Under the pieces are notes generated by a model. It searched no databases. It had not been told where the DNA came from and saw only the letters and a list, made by a program, of their open reading frames with translations. A stretch of DNA of 64,000 nt from UBA8389 sp035719105 (lineage in GTDB: Bacteria > Bacteroidota > Bacteroidia > Bacteroidales > UBA1402). Where the stretch lies: assembly GCA_035719105.1 (NCBI GenBank), contig DASTGN010000008.1, positions 372,001 through 436,000 on the forward strand. The letters are read 5' to 3'. The position numbers and the translations under genes are program-made. Of the stretch, positions 51,209 to 60,186 are shown piece by piece; position 1 is the stretch's first letter; the number at the start of each line of letters is the position of its first letter.

Positions 51209-52807
51209 TCACCACCAAAAGCTGCGACCAATAGCCAAGAACTGAAAACAGAGGATGGAAACCAAAAATGGAATGACCCAAGTTCGTCTTTTTAACAGGA
51301 AGGCAATGAAAAAAGTCAATAGAATCAAGTAGAAACCAAGGACTTGCCACAAATTCGGATACAAATTTCCGGTCGTTGCATGGGGCAAGCTTCCAGTGGT
51401 TTCCACCATGACCAAAAAACCATGCAGACAAGTTTCAAGCAGCCAGGCAAATAGCGTTCCAAGCCAGGGAAGGCCGCTTAACAACAGAAAAGCCAGCGCT
51501 ACATAAATGATTAAACTGGAAAATGGAACAGCAATCAGATTATTGACTAAAAAGTAATTTGGAAAACTGTGGAAGGCGTAAATCGTCAACGGCGAGGTAC
51601 CCACTTGCGCCACAAACGACAAGCAAAGCATTTCCCAAAGGTAACGGGTTGCTTTGACTGAGGGTGTCCATACAGCCACCAACTTCGGATGCACCACAAC
51701 GATAAAAAAGACAGCCAGGTAACTCAATTGAAATCCCAAATCGTAGAGATAAGACGGATTCCAAAGCAGCAACACAAAGGCTGAAAAAAGGACCGTATTG
51801 AGTGTCTGCGATTTACGATGCAGGCATTTACCGAGCGCCAGCAAGGAAAACATAAATGCCGAACGGATTACGGAAGGTGAAAATCCGGTTAGAAAGGCGT
51901 AAAAAAACAAAATCAAAATAATCAGCACCTGTTTGGGTATCCGCCACCGATCCAATCGGTTCAAAAAGGAAAGCATGAAAGCCAAAATGGCGTAAACCAC
52001 TGCAACGTGTAAACCACTGACTGAAAGGATGTGCGAGATCCCTGATACGGAAAAGGCGGTTTTGGTTTCCACCGTCAGTTGATTGGTCTCTCCAAGAACC
52101 AAGGCTGAAACCAGTGCGAATTCGCCACCCTCGATGCCAGCCTTGCTGAAACGTTCCAGTAAAAGCTGCCTCATCCGTTCAGCCATTGCTTTTATATTCC
52201 AATTGGAAGCCTTCTTGACAAGAATCCAATCTTTTGCATAAGTCGTTCCACAAATTCCTTTGTGCCGAAGCCAGGAAGCGAAATCAAAATCAAAGGGATT
52301 GGTCGGCAGCTCCGGTCGTTTGGGCTTTAGCTTTATCTGCAAATGGTCCCCAAGGCCGAATGCAGCATTTTTTTGGGTATAGAGTTGCAGGTGCTTACCT
52401 CTCCAACCGTTAAAACGCACCTCTGTTTTTTCAATTGCAATCTCGCACTGTTTCGATTTGGGTTTCTCCACCGGCAAGGAAACTACTTGTACATGAGCAA
52501 GGAAGGCATTGGCTTCGTCGGGGAATGAGGCTTTTTCGTTTAATAAGCGACCGTTAATGCCACCAAGTGCCATCCATAGACAAAAAATGCAGACGCCTGG
52601 CAACCAACGTACCGACCAAGCAGTGGGCAAACGCTTTTCGAACAGGCGATACAGCAAAAGCCCCCACCAACCCAGCATCAGCAAGCTCAGAATAAAACGC
52701 AAATCACCCTTTAGCAGTAATATGCCAGTCAAATACGGAAGAAACAACCGCGAAACAGGAAGTTTTCGGAGAACATTCAGTAACATACCATCAAAAATGA
52801 ATGGCAA
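51209..52807 (-). CDS. ComEC/Rec2-like membrane protein without metallo-hydrolase domain
   Basis: 532-residue polytopic membrane protein of the ComEC/Rec2 family, which forms the inner-membrane DNA channel in transformable bacteria. N-terminal helices, a periplasmic DUF4131-type OB region (about 115-210, RPELPTNPFDFDFASWLRHKG trimmed here as PTNPFDFDFASWLRHKG), then the competence domain: SGISHILSVSGLHVAVVYAI near 260, FYAFLTGFSPSVIRSAFMF, DLGFQLSYLAVFF. The protein ends after the last helices, so the C-terminal beta-lactamase-fold domain of full ComEC is absent, as in many Bacteroidota homologues. The ATG at 52786 (MLLNVLRKL) is an alternative start. It follows rpe by 30 bp. Competence is not implied. 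Confidence 0.88.
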   Translation of the reverse strand: MPFIFDGMLLNVLRKLPVSRLFLPYLTGILLLKGDLRFILSLLMLGWWGLLLYRLFEKRLPTAWSVRWLPGVCIFCLWMALGGINGRLLNEKASFPDEANAFLAHVQVVSLPVEKPKSKQCEIAIEKTEVRFNGWRGKHLQLYTQKNAAFGLGDHLQIKLKPKRPELPTNPFDFDFASWLRHKGICGTTYAKDWILVKKASNWNIKAMAERMRQLLLERFSKAGIEGGEFALVSALVLGETNQLTVETKTAFSVSGISHILSVSGLHVAVVYAILAFMLSFLNRLDRWRIPKQVLIILILFFYAFLTGFSPSVIRSAFMFSLLALGKCLHRKSQTLNTVLFSAFVLLLWNPSYLYDLGFQLSYLAVFFIVVVHPKLVAVWTPSVKATRYLWEMLCLSFVAQVGTSPLTIYAFHSFPNYFLVNNLIAVPFSSLIIYVALAFLLLSGLPWLGTLFAWLLETCLHGFLVMVETTGSLPHATTGNLYPNLWQVLGFYLILLTFFIAFLLKRRTWVIPFLVSILCFQFLAIGRSFWW

Positions 52808-52837
52808 AGTTACTATTTATTTACATTATAATGATTT

Positions 52838-53482
52838 TTATTTTATAATTCGCAGAATGGCTTCATGCGGATTTTCAGAGCGGAAAACATAGTTGCCGGC
52901 TACCAAAACGTCTGCTCCAGCTTCATACAGCTTGTTAGCATTCTTATTGGAAACACCACCGTCCACTTGAATCAGTGCATTGCTGTTTCGGCGAAGAATC
53001 AATTCTTTGAGTTGAGCAACCTTTGCGTAGGTGTTTTCAATGAACGATTGGCCTCCAAAACCAGGATTGACGGACATCAAAAGAACTAAGTCAACATCCG
53101 CAACAATGTCTTCGAGTAATGAAACCGGCGTGTGAGGATTAAGGGTGACGCCAGCCTTCATCCCAGCGAGTTGGATATCGCGTACCACCTTGTTCAAATG
53201 TTGGCACACTTCGTAATGCACATTCATGGTATGAGCCCCCAGAGCTTTGACTTCGGGGATGAATTTTTGTGGTTCGACTATCATCAAATGCACGTCAAGA
53301 GGCTTGGTGCATAGAGTTGCAACTTGTTCCAACACAGGGAATCCAAAAGAAATGTTGGGTACGAAAACACCGTCCATGACATCCAAATGAAGCCAGTCAG
53401 CTTGAGAGGTATTGATCATTTCAATATCTGCCCGCAAATCCAAAAAATTGGCTGCAAGCAAGGAGGGTGCTATCATTCGCAT
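52838..53482 (-). CDS. rpe: Ribulose-phosphate 3-epimerase
   Basis: Interconverts ribulose-5-phosphate and xylulose-5-phosphate in the pentose phosphate pathway. 214-residue TIM barrel with IAPSLLAANFLDL, DWLHLDVMDGVFVPNI (metal and catalytic Asp), PLDVHLMIVEP, LLMSVNPGFGGQSF and IQVDGGVSNKN. An internal ATG two codons on would also do. Upstream of the comEC-like gene by 30 bp, so likely co-transcribed. Confidence 0.95.
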   Translation of the reverse strand: MRMIAPSLLAANFLDLRADIEMINTSQADWLHLDVMDGVFVPNISFGFPVLEQVATLCTKPLDVHLMIVEPQKFIPEVKALGAHTMNVHYEVCQHLNKVVRDIQLAGMKAGVTLNPHTPVSLLEDIVADVDLVLLMSVNPGFGGQSFIENTYAKVAQLKELILRRNSNALIQVDGGVSNKNANKLYEAGADVLVAGNYVFRSENPHEAILRIIK

Positions 53483-53535
53483 AATCGGTACGTTTTATTT
53501 AGCAAAGAAACAAAAAAAACCGAAATCGCCCAAGG

Positions 53536-53697
53536 TTAATTCAAGGCAAGTTCAGTCTTTTTGGATGGAACATCCATACCCGGCATGTAGGTTCTGGCAA
53601 AATTCTTCAGAAATTCAATCGTAGCTTCCGAAGGTTGGGCGTTAACCCTTTTGAATTTGTTGCGGGTCGTTAAAGAAGGTGTAGAATGTAGTGGCAT
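53536..53697 (-). CDS. Small ORF (53 aa) between the sigma factor and rpe
   Basis: The 311-bp stretch between rpe and the sigma factor holds this short minus-strand frame starting at ATG 53697. It reads MPLHSTPSLTTRNKFKRV then NAQPSEATIEFLKNFARTY and MPGMDVPSKKTELALN. The centre is an amphipathic helix (SEATIEFLKNFARTY) flanked by basic sequence, coding-like in composition and lacking signal or membrane segments. It starts 96 bp downstream of the sigma factor stop on the same strand, so it may be co-transcribed. Evidence is internal only (codon-like composition, good start); I believe similar small Bacteroidota proteins exist but cannot confirm. Confidence 0.5.
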   Translation of the reverse strand: MPLHSTPSLTTRNKFKRVNAQPSEATIEFLKNFARTYMPGMDVPSKKTELALN

Positions 53698-53793
53698 AGG
53701 CAAGATGAATATTAGGTTTCTTATAAAACGATGAAAGTGTAAACATCGTATATATGAATCCCAAAATATTTTCTTGTCCGTGAAAAAGGAAGC

Positions 53794-54408
53794 TTAATAT
53801 ACCAGCGAGATATCCTTGTCCTCGGCCATGCGACGCATGTTCAAAACGGCATAACGCATGCGACCCAAAGCAGTATTGATGCTGACACCAGTCATATCGG
53901 CAATTTCCTTGAAACTGCGATCTTCATAATATCGTAATTGAACCACTTCCTTTTGATTGTCCGGCAAGTGGTGCATCAAATTGCGAACATCGGAAAACAC
54001 TTGTTCGCGCACCATCTGGTCTTCTACGTTTTCTTCACAAAGCTTGGCGTTGTTGAATAAATCAACTTCTGCAAATTCTTCGTTGCTGACGGTATTTTCG
54101 TTTCGTTCCCTGCGATAAAGGTCGATGATCAGGTTGTGTGCAATGCGGGTAACCCAGGAGTAGAATTTCCCGTTATCCACATATCGCCCCTGCTTGATGG
54201 TGACAATGGCTTTCACGAAAGATTCCTGAAAGATATCCTCAGCCAAATCGCGGTTGCGCACCACTAATTGAATATAAGTGAAGACCCGGCTTTTATGACG
54301 GTTCAACAAAACATCAAAAGCTTGATTGTTACCATTTGCAAACAAATTGACCAGTTGTTCGTCGGTCATCGTTTTAATCGTGTCCATTGCTCTTTTTTTA
54401 GTAATCAA
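53794..54408 (-). CDS. ECF-type RNA polymerase sigma-70 factor
   Basis: 204-residue group 4 sigma factor. Region 2 (about 15-90): LLNRHKSRVFTYIQLVVRN, DLAEDIFQESFVKAI (region 2.2/2.3) and FYSWVTRIAHNLIIDLYRR. An acidic linker (about 95-125) leads to region 4: MHHLPDNQKEVVQLRYYEDRSFKEIADMTGVSINTALGRMR (given in two parts: MHHLPDNQKEVVQLRYY and FKEIADMTGVSINTALGRM), the -35 binding helix-turn-helix. ATGs at 54408 and 54387 are both plausible. No anti-sigma gene with a membrane helix is adjacent, so it is an orphan unless the 53-residue product downstream regulates it. Confidence 0.92.
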   Translation of the reverse strand: MITKKRAMDTIKTMTDEQLVNLFANGNNQAFDVLLNRHKSRVFTYIQLVVRNRDLAEDIFQESFVKAIVTIKQGRYVDNGKFYSWVTRIAHNLIIDLYRRERNENTVSNEEFAEVDLFNNAKLCEENVEDQMVREQVFSDVRNLMHHLPDNQKEVVQLRYYEDRSFKEIADMTGVSINTALGRMRYAVLNMRRMAEDKDISLVY

Positions 54409-54508
54409 AGAGTAGCAGTAGATCGATAGGCAAATAGTATTAGTTGGTTAGTGCTGCAAATAAAGAAACTTTTTTGAATAAAACCAAATATTCAGAACTT
54501 TTTTACGT

Positions 54509-55465
54509 TTACATCAGCCAATAATCGGCAATTTCAGGAAATCCACGCAGGAACTCGTCGGAATTCAACGCTTTACGTCCTGCCAATTGAAAACGCAGCA
54601 ATCGTATGAAACCATCGGGAACGGCCACTTTCAAAGCACTTTTACCTTCGACCACCAACGTTCCAGGCTTGAGCGAATGTTCAGCCTTTTCAGCCCCCGC
54701 CTCAAAGACTTTGACACCGGTTACCGAGCCGTTTTTGCCGAGCATTTCCGTCCATGCAGTCGGGAAAGGAGAAAGTCCACGAATGAAATCATGCAACTCG
54801 GCAGAACTCCTTGTCCAGACGATACGCGTGTTATCCTTGAAAAGCTTGGGGGCGAGCTTCACCTCCCCAGCTGGTTGTGGAATGGGTTGAACCGTTCCTG
54901 CCAACAAAGCATCAACCGTTTGGCAAACGACTTGTGCACCCAAATACATCAGTTTGTCGTGCACAATACCAGTCGTATCATCTGGGCCAATGTCTATTTT
55001 TTCCTGCAACAGCAAATCTCCAGTATCAATTTTATCTTGTAAGAAAAAGGTAGAAACACCCGTTTCCGTTTCACCATTCATCACCGCCCAATGGATGGGC
55101 GCCGCGCCACGGTATTGGGGCAAAAGGGAAGCATGAAGATTAAAAGTACCCATGGGAGGCATGTTCCAAACCACGACGGGCAACATTCTGAAAGCAACGA
55201 CAATTTGCAAATCGGCTTTCCAACTGCTCAATGCTTGCAAAAAAACCTCATCTTTAAGTTTCTCTGGTTGTAAAACCGGGATCTTTTGTTCTTGTGCGTA
55301 GATTTTCACAGGCGACGACTGCATTTTCATGCCCCTGCCCGCCAGCTTATCTGGCATCGTAACGACGGCAACCACGTTGAAATTGCTCTCCACCAGAGCT
55401 TTCAGGGGCGCAACGGCAAATTCCGGCGTGCCCATATAAATAATTCTCAAATCTTTTTTTTCCAT
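54509..55465 (-). CDS. fmt: Methionyl-tRNA formyltransferase
   Basis: Formylates the initiator Met-tRNA. 318 residues from the ATG at 55465 (MEKKDLRIIYMGTPEFAV). The catalytic triad region is intact: FNLHASLLPQYRGAAPIHW near 105-125 (Asn and His) and DKIDTGDLLLQ (Asp). The C-terminal OB-type domain begins near 205. A longer frame begins at 55519, but a -7 promoter box overlaps it, so the shorter start is chosen. A 7-base inverted repeat (55464-55470 and 55492-55498) spans the start region. It faces the LiaF-like gene divergently. Confidence 0.95.
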   Translation of the reverse strand: MEKKDLRIIYMGTPEFAVAPLKALVESNFNVVAVVTMPDKLAGRGMKMQSSPVKIYAQEQKIPVLQPEKLKDEVFLQALSSWKADLQIVVAFRMLPVVVWNMPPMGTFNLHASLLPQYRGAAPIHWAVMNGETETGVSTFFLQDKIDTGDLLLQEKIDIGPDDTTGIVHDKLMYLGAQVVCQTVDALLAGTVQPIPQPAGEVKLAPKLFKDNTRIVWTRSSAELHDFIRGLSPFPTAWTEMLGKNGSVTGVKVFEAGAEKAEHSLKPGTLVVEGKSALKVAVPDGFIRLLRFQLAGRKALNSDEFLRGFPEIADYWLM

Positions 55466-55516
55466 GTTGCTAAAAAAATTGCCAAAAGAATGCAACATTT
55501 GTACACCTTTATACGT

Positions 55517-55524
55517 CAAAGATA
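55517..55524 (-). promoter_or_regulatory. -7 box for fmt
   Basis: Minus-strand TATCTTTG, exact TAnnTTTG match, 51 bases upstream of the fmt ATG at 55465. It sets the fmt start, since it overlaps the longer alternative ATG. It lies 18 bases from the divergent LiaF-like start, so the two genes may share this control region. Confidence 0.55.
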
Positions 55525-55542
55525 CATCAATATTTTTATCCT

Positions 55543-56310
55543 ATGAAGAACCTACGTTTCGCATTGTTACTCTTTTTAGTGCCTGGCATGCTGTTAGCCA
55601 GCAAACCACGGGAAATCGTTTTTCGGAAAAGTCTGCCACTCCGGGAAGCCAAAGAAGTGAAATCAGACATTTCCTTTTTTGCAGGTGAACTGTACATGGA
55701 CGTCAACTCAAAAAAATTAGTTGAATGTTATTACGGTTACATGGATTTGTACATCGTTCCGTACATGATTTACAAGGAAGTGGATCGAATTGGTTACCTC
55801 ACCATCAAATCCAAAAGGGAAAAGAGGGAACAATTGGACAACCGTTCGGACGATAACAAATGGAAATTGGAACTGAACCGAAATGTAAAAAACGATTTGG
55901 ACATCGAGTTGATGGCCGGTGTGGCCAACATAAACCTGGAAGGGGCTGACATCAGTAATTTTGCCTTTAAGATGACTGCTGGCGAATCGAAGATCAACCT
56001 CAGGAACACCTCCGTTCCAAAAATCCGATTAAACATGATGGCTGGTGAAACCACTTTGAATCTTTCCGGCAAATGGCAGAACGATTGCGATGCCGAAATC
56101 AAAGGTGGAGTGGGTCAGATTAATGTGAAGGTACCCTTTAAAACCGGCGTACGCATTCATGCCAGAGGGCTTTTGGGCGAAGTAAACATCCCGTTCTTCC
56201 ACAAGGACGGACGCGATTATACCAACGATGCCTGGGGGAAATCCAAACACAACATCAACATCGAAATTTCCGGCGCCATTGGAGAAATCAATGTAGAAAT
56301 GGTGGAATAA
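55543..56310 (+). CDS. Exported LiaF-like/DUF2154-type beta protein
   Basis: 255-residue exported protein with signal peptide MKNLRFALLLFLVPGMLLAS. The mature protein has short regularly repeated strands at about residues 120-250 in the style of LiaF/toast-rack and DUF4097-like beta-solenoid domains: LDIELMAGVANINLEG, FKMTAGESKINLRN, LNMMAGETTLNLSG, AEIKGGVGQINVKV, HARGLLGEVNIPFF and ISGAIGEINVEM. The MAGxxxxNL repeats have a spacing of about 20 residues. Family members respond to envelope stress in Firmicutes, but no regulatory partner is adjacent. It converges with the ClC gene one base apart. Confidence 0.75.
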   Translation: MKNLRFALLLFLVPGMLLASKPREIVFRKSLPLREAKEVKSDISFFAGELYMDVNSKKLVECYYGYMDLYIVPYMIYKEVDRIGYLTIKSKREKREQLDNRSDDNKWKLELNRNVKNDLDIELMAGVANINLEGADISNFAFKMTAGESKINLRNTSVPKIRLNMMAGETTLNLSGKWQNDCDAEIKGGVGQINVKVPFKTGVRIHARGLLGEVNIPFFHKDGRDYTNDAWGKSKHNINIEISGAIGEINVEMVE

Positions 56311-56311
56311 C

Positions 56312-58111
56312 CTATTCGTCAGAAAAGTGCAGCAGGACTTTGCGGTAGGAGTTGAAAATCTTGGACTTTGAGACAAAGCCCATGTACTGACCCAACTCAT
56401 TGATTACAGGCAGATTCCAGGCATTGGTATTGTCAAAGACTCGCATCACTTCATCCATGGAGGCATCAATTCGAAGTTTGGCCGGTGGAGAAATCATCAG
56501 TTTTTGCACGTCGAAGCGTTCGTAAAGCTCGGTTCGGAACATGATGTTTCGTATATCGTCCAATAAGACAATACCTTGCAACTTTCCATCACTGCCTACG
56601 ACAGGAAATAAATTCCTTTTGGCGGTCGAAATGACTTTAACCAGTTCACCAAGAGACATATCCGGGAAGACCACGTCAAAATCTTTTTCAATGACGTTTT
56701 CAACTTTCATCAAGGTCAAAACGGCTTTGTCTTTATGGTGCGTCACCAACTGACCCTTTTGGGCAAGTCGCAACGAATAAATGCTGTGTTTTTCAAAAAT
56801 GAAGATGGTTAAATAGGAACCCGCCGAAACCACCATCAGAGGCAAAAAGAGGGAATAGCCACCAGTGAGTTCCGCAATTAAGAAAACACCGGTGAGGGGT
56901 GCATGCATCACGGCAGACATCACGCCAGCCATACCCATCAGGGCAAAATTCTGTTCAGATACGGTAGCAATTCCCAATTCATTGATGGTACGAGCCACCA
57001 CAAAACCGGCAATGGCTCCCACAAACAAGCTGGGAGCAAAAACACCACCGACTCCTCCAGCGCCATTGGTAGAGGCAGATGCCACGATTTTCAGGATAAT
57101 GGTGAGGACCATGTAGCCAACCAACACCCAAACATGGTCTTTTAGCAGATAGAAATAGCTCCCATTGGCCAATTCTGCTGAATGACCACTGATCAATTGG
57201 CTGATGGAGGTATAACCTTCGCCATACAACGGAGGGAAAATAAAGATCAAAACGCTTAAAACAACAGCTCCCACCGCAAGTTTGACATAGGGATTCTTCA
57301 TTTTGAGGTACCAACCTTCCACCGTGTTCATGCCACGGATGAAATAAAGGGAGACCAACCCACAAACAACACTTAAAACGGCTACCCAAGGCAAACGGTT
57401 CAGTTCAAAAGGCATACCTTGATCAAAGGTAAACATGGGCTGAGTGCCGGTCAATACGTAAGACAGGGTGGCCGCTGTAATGGCAGAGACCAGTAAGGGT
57501 AAAACCGATGCCGCAGTGAGATCCAGCATCAAAACCTCGATTGTAAAAAGCAAACCCGCAATCGGTGCTTTAAAAATCCCGGCAATGGCACCTGCCGCTC
57601 CACAACCCATGAGCAACATCAGCGTTTTATGGTTCATTTTGAAGAAACTGCCCAAATTGGAACCGATGGCCGCTCCGGTCAGTACAATGGGGGCTTCTGC
57701 TCCAACAGAGCCTCCCATGCCGATGGTCAGCGAGCTACCAACCAACGACGTCCAAATGTTGTGCCTTTTCAATCGACCCTGACGTCTGGAAATGGCATAC
57801 AAAATATGGGTGATTCCGTGGCCGATGTCATCTTTAACGATCAGCCGCACAAACAAGGAAGCCAGAAGCATTCCGATGGCCGGAAAGATTAAATACAAAT
57901 AATTGGATTGATCGCTTGAAAAGGAGGACGTCATTAAATGTTCCACCCAATGAATCATGCTTTTGAGTAAAAGCGCGGCGATAGAAGTCAGTAAACCGAC
58001 CACAAAACTCAAAATCAAAATGAAATTAGATTCTTTAATGTGCTTTTCTCTCCAACCGAGAAGTTGCAAATAACGTTGACTTTCTGCCATACTCACTTTT
58101 ACCTTGAACAC
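56312..58111 (-). CDS. ClC-type chloride channel/antiporter with CBS domains
   Basis: 599-residue ClC family membrane protein with C-terminal CBS pair. Signature segments: GMGGSVGAEAPIVLTGA near 132 (gating glutamate in the GxEAP position), IAGIFKAPIAGLLFTIEV near 177, GAGGVGGVFAPSLFVGA near 345, and TGVFLIAELTGGYSLF. The CBS domains span about 465-590 (VIEKDFDVVFPDMSLGELV, MISPPAKLRIDASMDEVMRV). Start could be the inner ATG seven codons on (MAESQRYLQLLGW). It follows the sugar transferase by 40 bp and may belong to the tsaC transcript. Channel or H+/Cl- exchanger cannot be told apart here. Confidence 0.93.
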   Translation of the reverse strand: MFKVKVSMAESQRYLQLLGWREKHIKESNFILILSFVVGLLTSIAALLLKSMIHWVEHLMTSSFSSDQSNYLYLIFPAIGMLLASLFVRLIVKDDIGHGITHILYAISRRQGRLKRHNIWTSLVGSSLTIGMGGSVGAEAPIVLTGAAIGSNLGSFFKMNHKTLMLLMGCGAAGAIAGIFKAPIAGLLFTIEVLMLDLTAASVLPLLVSAITAATLSYVLTGTQPMFTFDQGMPFELNRLPWVAVLSVVCGLVSLYFIRGMNTVEGWYLKMKNPYVKLAVGAVVLSVLIFIFPPLYGEGYTSISQLISGHSAELANGSYFYLLKDHVWVLVGYMVLTIILKIVASASTNGAGGVGGVFAPSLFVGAIAGFVVARTINELGIATVSEQNFALMGMAGVMSAVMHAPLTGVFLIAELTGGYSLFLPLMVVSAGSYLTIFIFEKHSIYSLRLAQKGQLVTHHKDKAVLTLMKVENVIEKDFDVVFPDMSLGELVKVISTAKRNLFPVVGSDGKLQGIVLLDDIRNIMFRTELYERFDVQKLMISPPAKLRIDASMDEVMRVFDNTNAWNLPVINELGQYMGFVSKSKIFNSYRKVLLHFSDE

Positions 58112-58151
58112 TCAAAGTACATAAAAAAAATCAGCATATGCAAGTTGGTTC

Positions 58152-59564
58152 TTACTGACCTTTACCCCTCAACAAGGGTTTGATGGTGAAAACGAGGATC
58201 TTAAGGTCGAGAAGCAAGCTTTGGTTTTCGAGATAGATGATATCGTATTCCAATCGCTGAATCATTTTTTCGACCGAATCCGCATAACCATATTTGACCA
58301 TTCCCCAGGAAGTTATGCCAGGCAGCACCTGTTGGGTCAGGTAATATTGGGGGGCTTTTCGTACGATCAATTCCACAAAATGGCGTCGTTCAGGTCTGGG
58401 ACCAACCAATGACATGTCTCCCTTGATGACGTTCCAAAATTGGGGAATCTCATCCAATCGATATTTACGCATGAACCTGCCAAATGGGGTCACCCGGGAA
58501 TCGTTGATGTTCGAAAGTTGGGGGCCATCGGGTTCGGCATTGGTGAACATGGTTCTAAATTTATAGATGCGAAACGGCTTTCCGGCCTTACCCAATCGCT
58601 CCTGAGCATAAAAAACCTTGCCCGGCGAATCCAAACGTACCCGAATGGACAAGAATAAAAAGAAGGGGGAAAGCAGCACCAACACAATCAAGGAAAAGGT
58701 CTTGTCCAGCAATGCCTTGATTTTTTGTTGCCACATCGGCATCGCGGCTGGGGTTAAATTGACGAGTGGAATACCGAACAGAGAAAACAAGGAAACAGAC
58801 CCAGCCAGCATGTCCTGCCGGCTGGCATAGGCTTTGACGGGAACATGAAGATGATAAACGGAGTTCAGCAATTTACCGGTATTGGTTGGGTGCGTGTCAT
58901 CGAGTGCAAAAATGATTTCCTCCACCCGATTGGCAGTCATTAATGGCAACAGCTCCTCCATATTACCACAGATTTCATCCGCTGAAACTTCATCCCTCAC
59001 TTGGCCAGTACGGATAAATCCAACCAATTTATAACAGAAACTACTTTTATATTGGTTGAACTCTCGACGAATTCGCAAGGCATTTTTACCGGTTCCGATT
59101 ACAAAAACCGGAATACAATCGATGCCTTTGGCTTGTTTGCGTATCAGGGAATTCGTTTGTAGAAAACGCGTCAGGGTGGTGCAGACTACATGAATGAGGA
59201 AGAATCCACCCATAATTTCGTAATACAGTGCTGGATATTCGGGATAATCGTTGATGATGATGAGAAAAAACAGAAATAGGACACCGAAAAAGGTACTCAC
59301 CCCGGTACTCAACAAATCGCCAAGGTTGGTCTTTCGTCTAGGGGTAGCATAATAACCAGAGAAATGATAAATGACGACCCAAAGCGCCGGAATGAGCACA
59401 CTCATCCAAAGTGCTTTCTCGGCGGTCATGAACTCTGTCAAATTGGGAAATTGGATGGTATGTCGAAAAGTGAAAAACCGAAAAACGTCGAACAATTGCC
59501 AAGCAAAAAAAGCCGACACATAGTCCAGCAAAACATATCGCAAAATCCGTTTACGGTCGTTCAT
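58152..59564 (-). CDS. Polyprenyl-phosphate sugar-1-phosphate transferase (exopolysaccharide initiation)
   Basis: 470-residue membrane phosphoglycosyltransferase like WcaJ/undecaprenyl-phosphate glucose phosphotransferase. Four N-terminal helices, then a Rossmann-like middle domain (about 130-240, CIPVFVIGTGKNALRI), then a reentrant helix and the catalytic bacterial sugar transferase domain: PGKVFYAQERLGKAGKPF, FRIYKFRTMFTNAEPDGP, KYRLDEIPQFWNVIKGDMSL, and VGPRPERRHFVE. It transfers a hexose-1-phosphate to undecaprenyl phosphate to begin a capsule or O-unit repeat. No polysaccharide cluster surrounds it, so it is isolated in a housekeeping region. Confidence 0.93.
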   Translation of the reverse strand: MNDRKRILRYVLLDYVSAFFAWQLFDVFRFFTFRHTIQFPNLTEFMTAEKALWMSVLIPALWVVIYHFSGYYATPRRKTNLGDLLSTGVSTFFGVLFLFFLIIINDYPEYPALYYEIMGGFFLIHVVCTTLTRFLQTNSLIRKQAKGIDCIPVFVIGTGKNALRIRREFNQYKSSFCYKLVGFIRTGQVRDEVSADEICGNMEELLPLMTANRVEEIIFALDDTHPTNTGKLLNSVYHLHVPVKAYASRQDMLAGSVSLFSLFGIPLVNLTPAAMPMWQQKIKALLDKTFSLIVLVLLSPFFLFLSIRVRLDSPGKVFYAQERLGKAGKPFRIYKFRTMFTNAEPDGPQLSNINDSRVTPFGRFMRKYRLDEIPQFWNVIKGDMSLVGPRPERRHFVELIVRKAPQYYLTQQVLPGITSWGMVKYGYADSVEKMIQRLEYDIIYLENQSLLLDLKILVFTIKPLLRGKGQ

Positions 59565-59602
59565 AAAGTCTTAACGTGAGAAAGGGCTTTTTGGTATAAA
59601 CG

Positions 59603-60166
59603 TCATGGTCGAATGATTTGAATCTGCCCACCGATGCCCAATTTGATGATGGAAGAAGGCGACACCAATAATTTTTCATCCTGACGAAAGTTCACCACAT
59701 AATCAACACCTTGGATGATTTCAGGGCTGATTTCGCTGAAAAATCGTGGAGAGGGATCCCCACTGATGTTGGCCGAAGTGGATACAATGGCTTTGCGGAA
59801 CCGTTCGCAAAGGCTTCTTGAGAAAGATTCCTTGGTGAGGCGAATACCGACGCTGCCGTCTTCTGCCAATAAATTGGGAGCCAGGTTGCGGGCTCCCGGA
59901 TAAATGATGGTCAATGGTTTTTCGGCCATTTCCACCAAGTCCCAGGCAACTTCCGGAATTTCGCGGACGTAAAATTGCAATTTTGCAAGATTGTCCACCA
60001 GTATTAACATGGCTTTGCTATCGACTCGTTTCTTAAGGTCGTAAACTCGCCTGACAGCTTCTTCGTTGGTGGCGTCGCAGCCGATGCCCCAAATGGTATC
60101 CGTTGGATAGAGGATGGTTCCACCTTGTTGTAGTACTTCCTGTGCTTTTTTAAGTTCTTCGGTCAT
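59603..60166 (-). CDS. tsaC: L-threonylcarbamoyladenylate synthase
   Basis: First step of the universal t6A37 tRNA modification, from threonine, bicarbonate and ATP. 187-residue single YrdC domain (TsaC type, without the Sua5 extension). Motifs: GGTILYPTDTIWGIGCDA near 15, RVYDLKKRVDSKAMLILVD with the KxR(xxxK) substrate site, and IVSTSANISGDPSP near 126. It has its own promoter. The sugar transferase follows 38 bp downstream. Confidence 0.93.
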   Translation of the reverse strand: MTEELKKAQEVLQQGGTILYPTDTIWGIGCDATNEEAVRRVYDLKKRVDSKAMLILVDNLAKLQFYVREIPEVAWDLVEMAEKPLTIIYPGARNLAPNLLAEDGSVGIRLTKESFSRSLCERFRKAIVSTSANISGDPSPRFFSEISPEIIQGVDYVVNFRQDEKLLVSPSSIIKLGIGGQIQIIRP

Positions 60167-60186
60167 ATCTGTGAGTTTTCTGTGAA

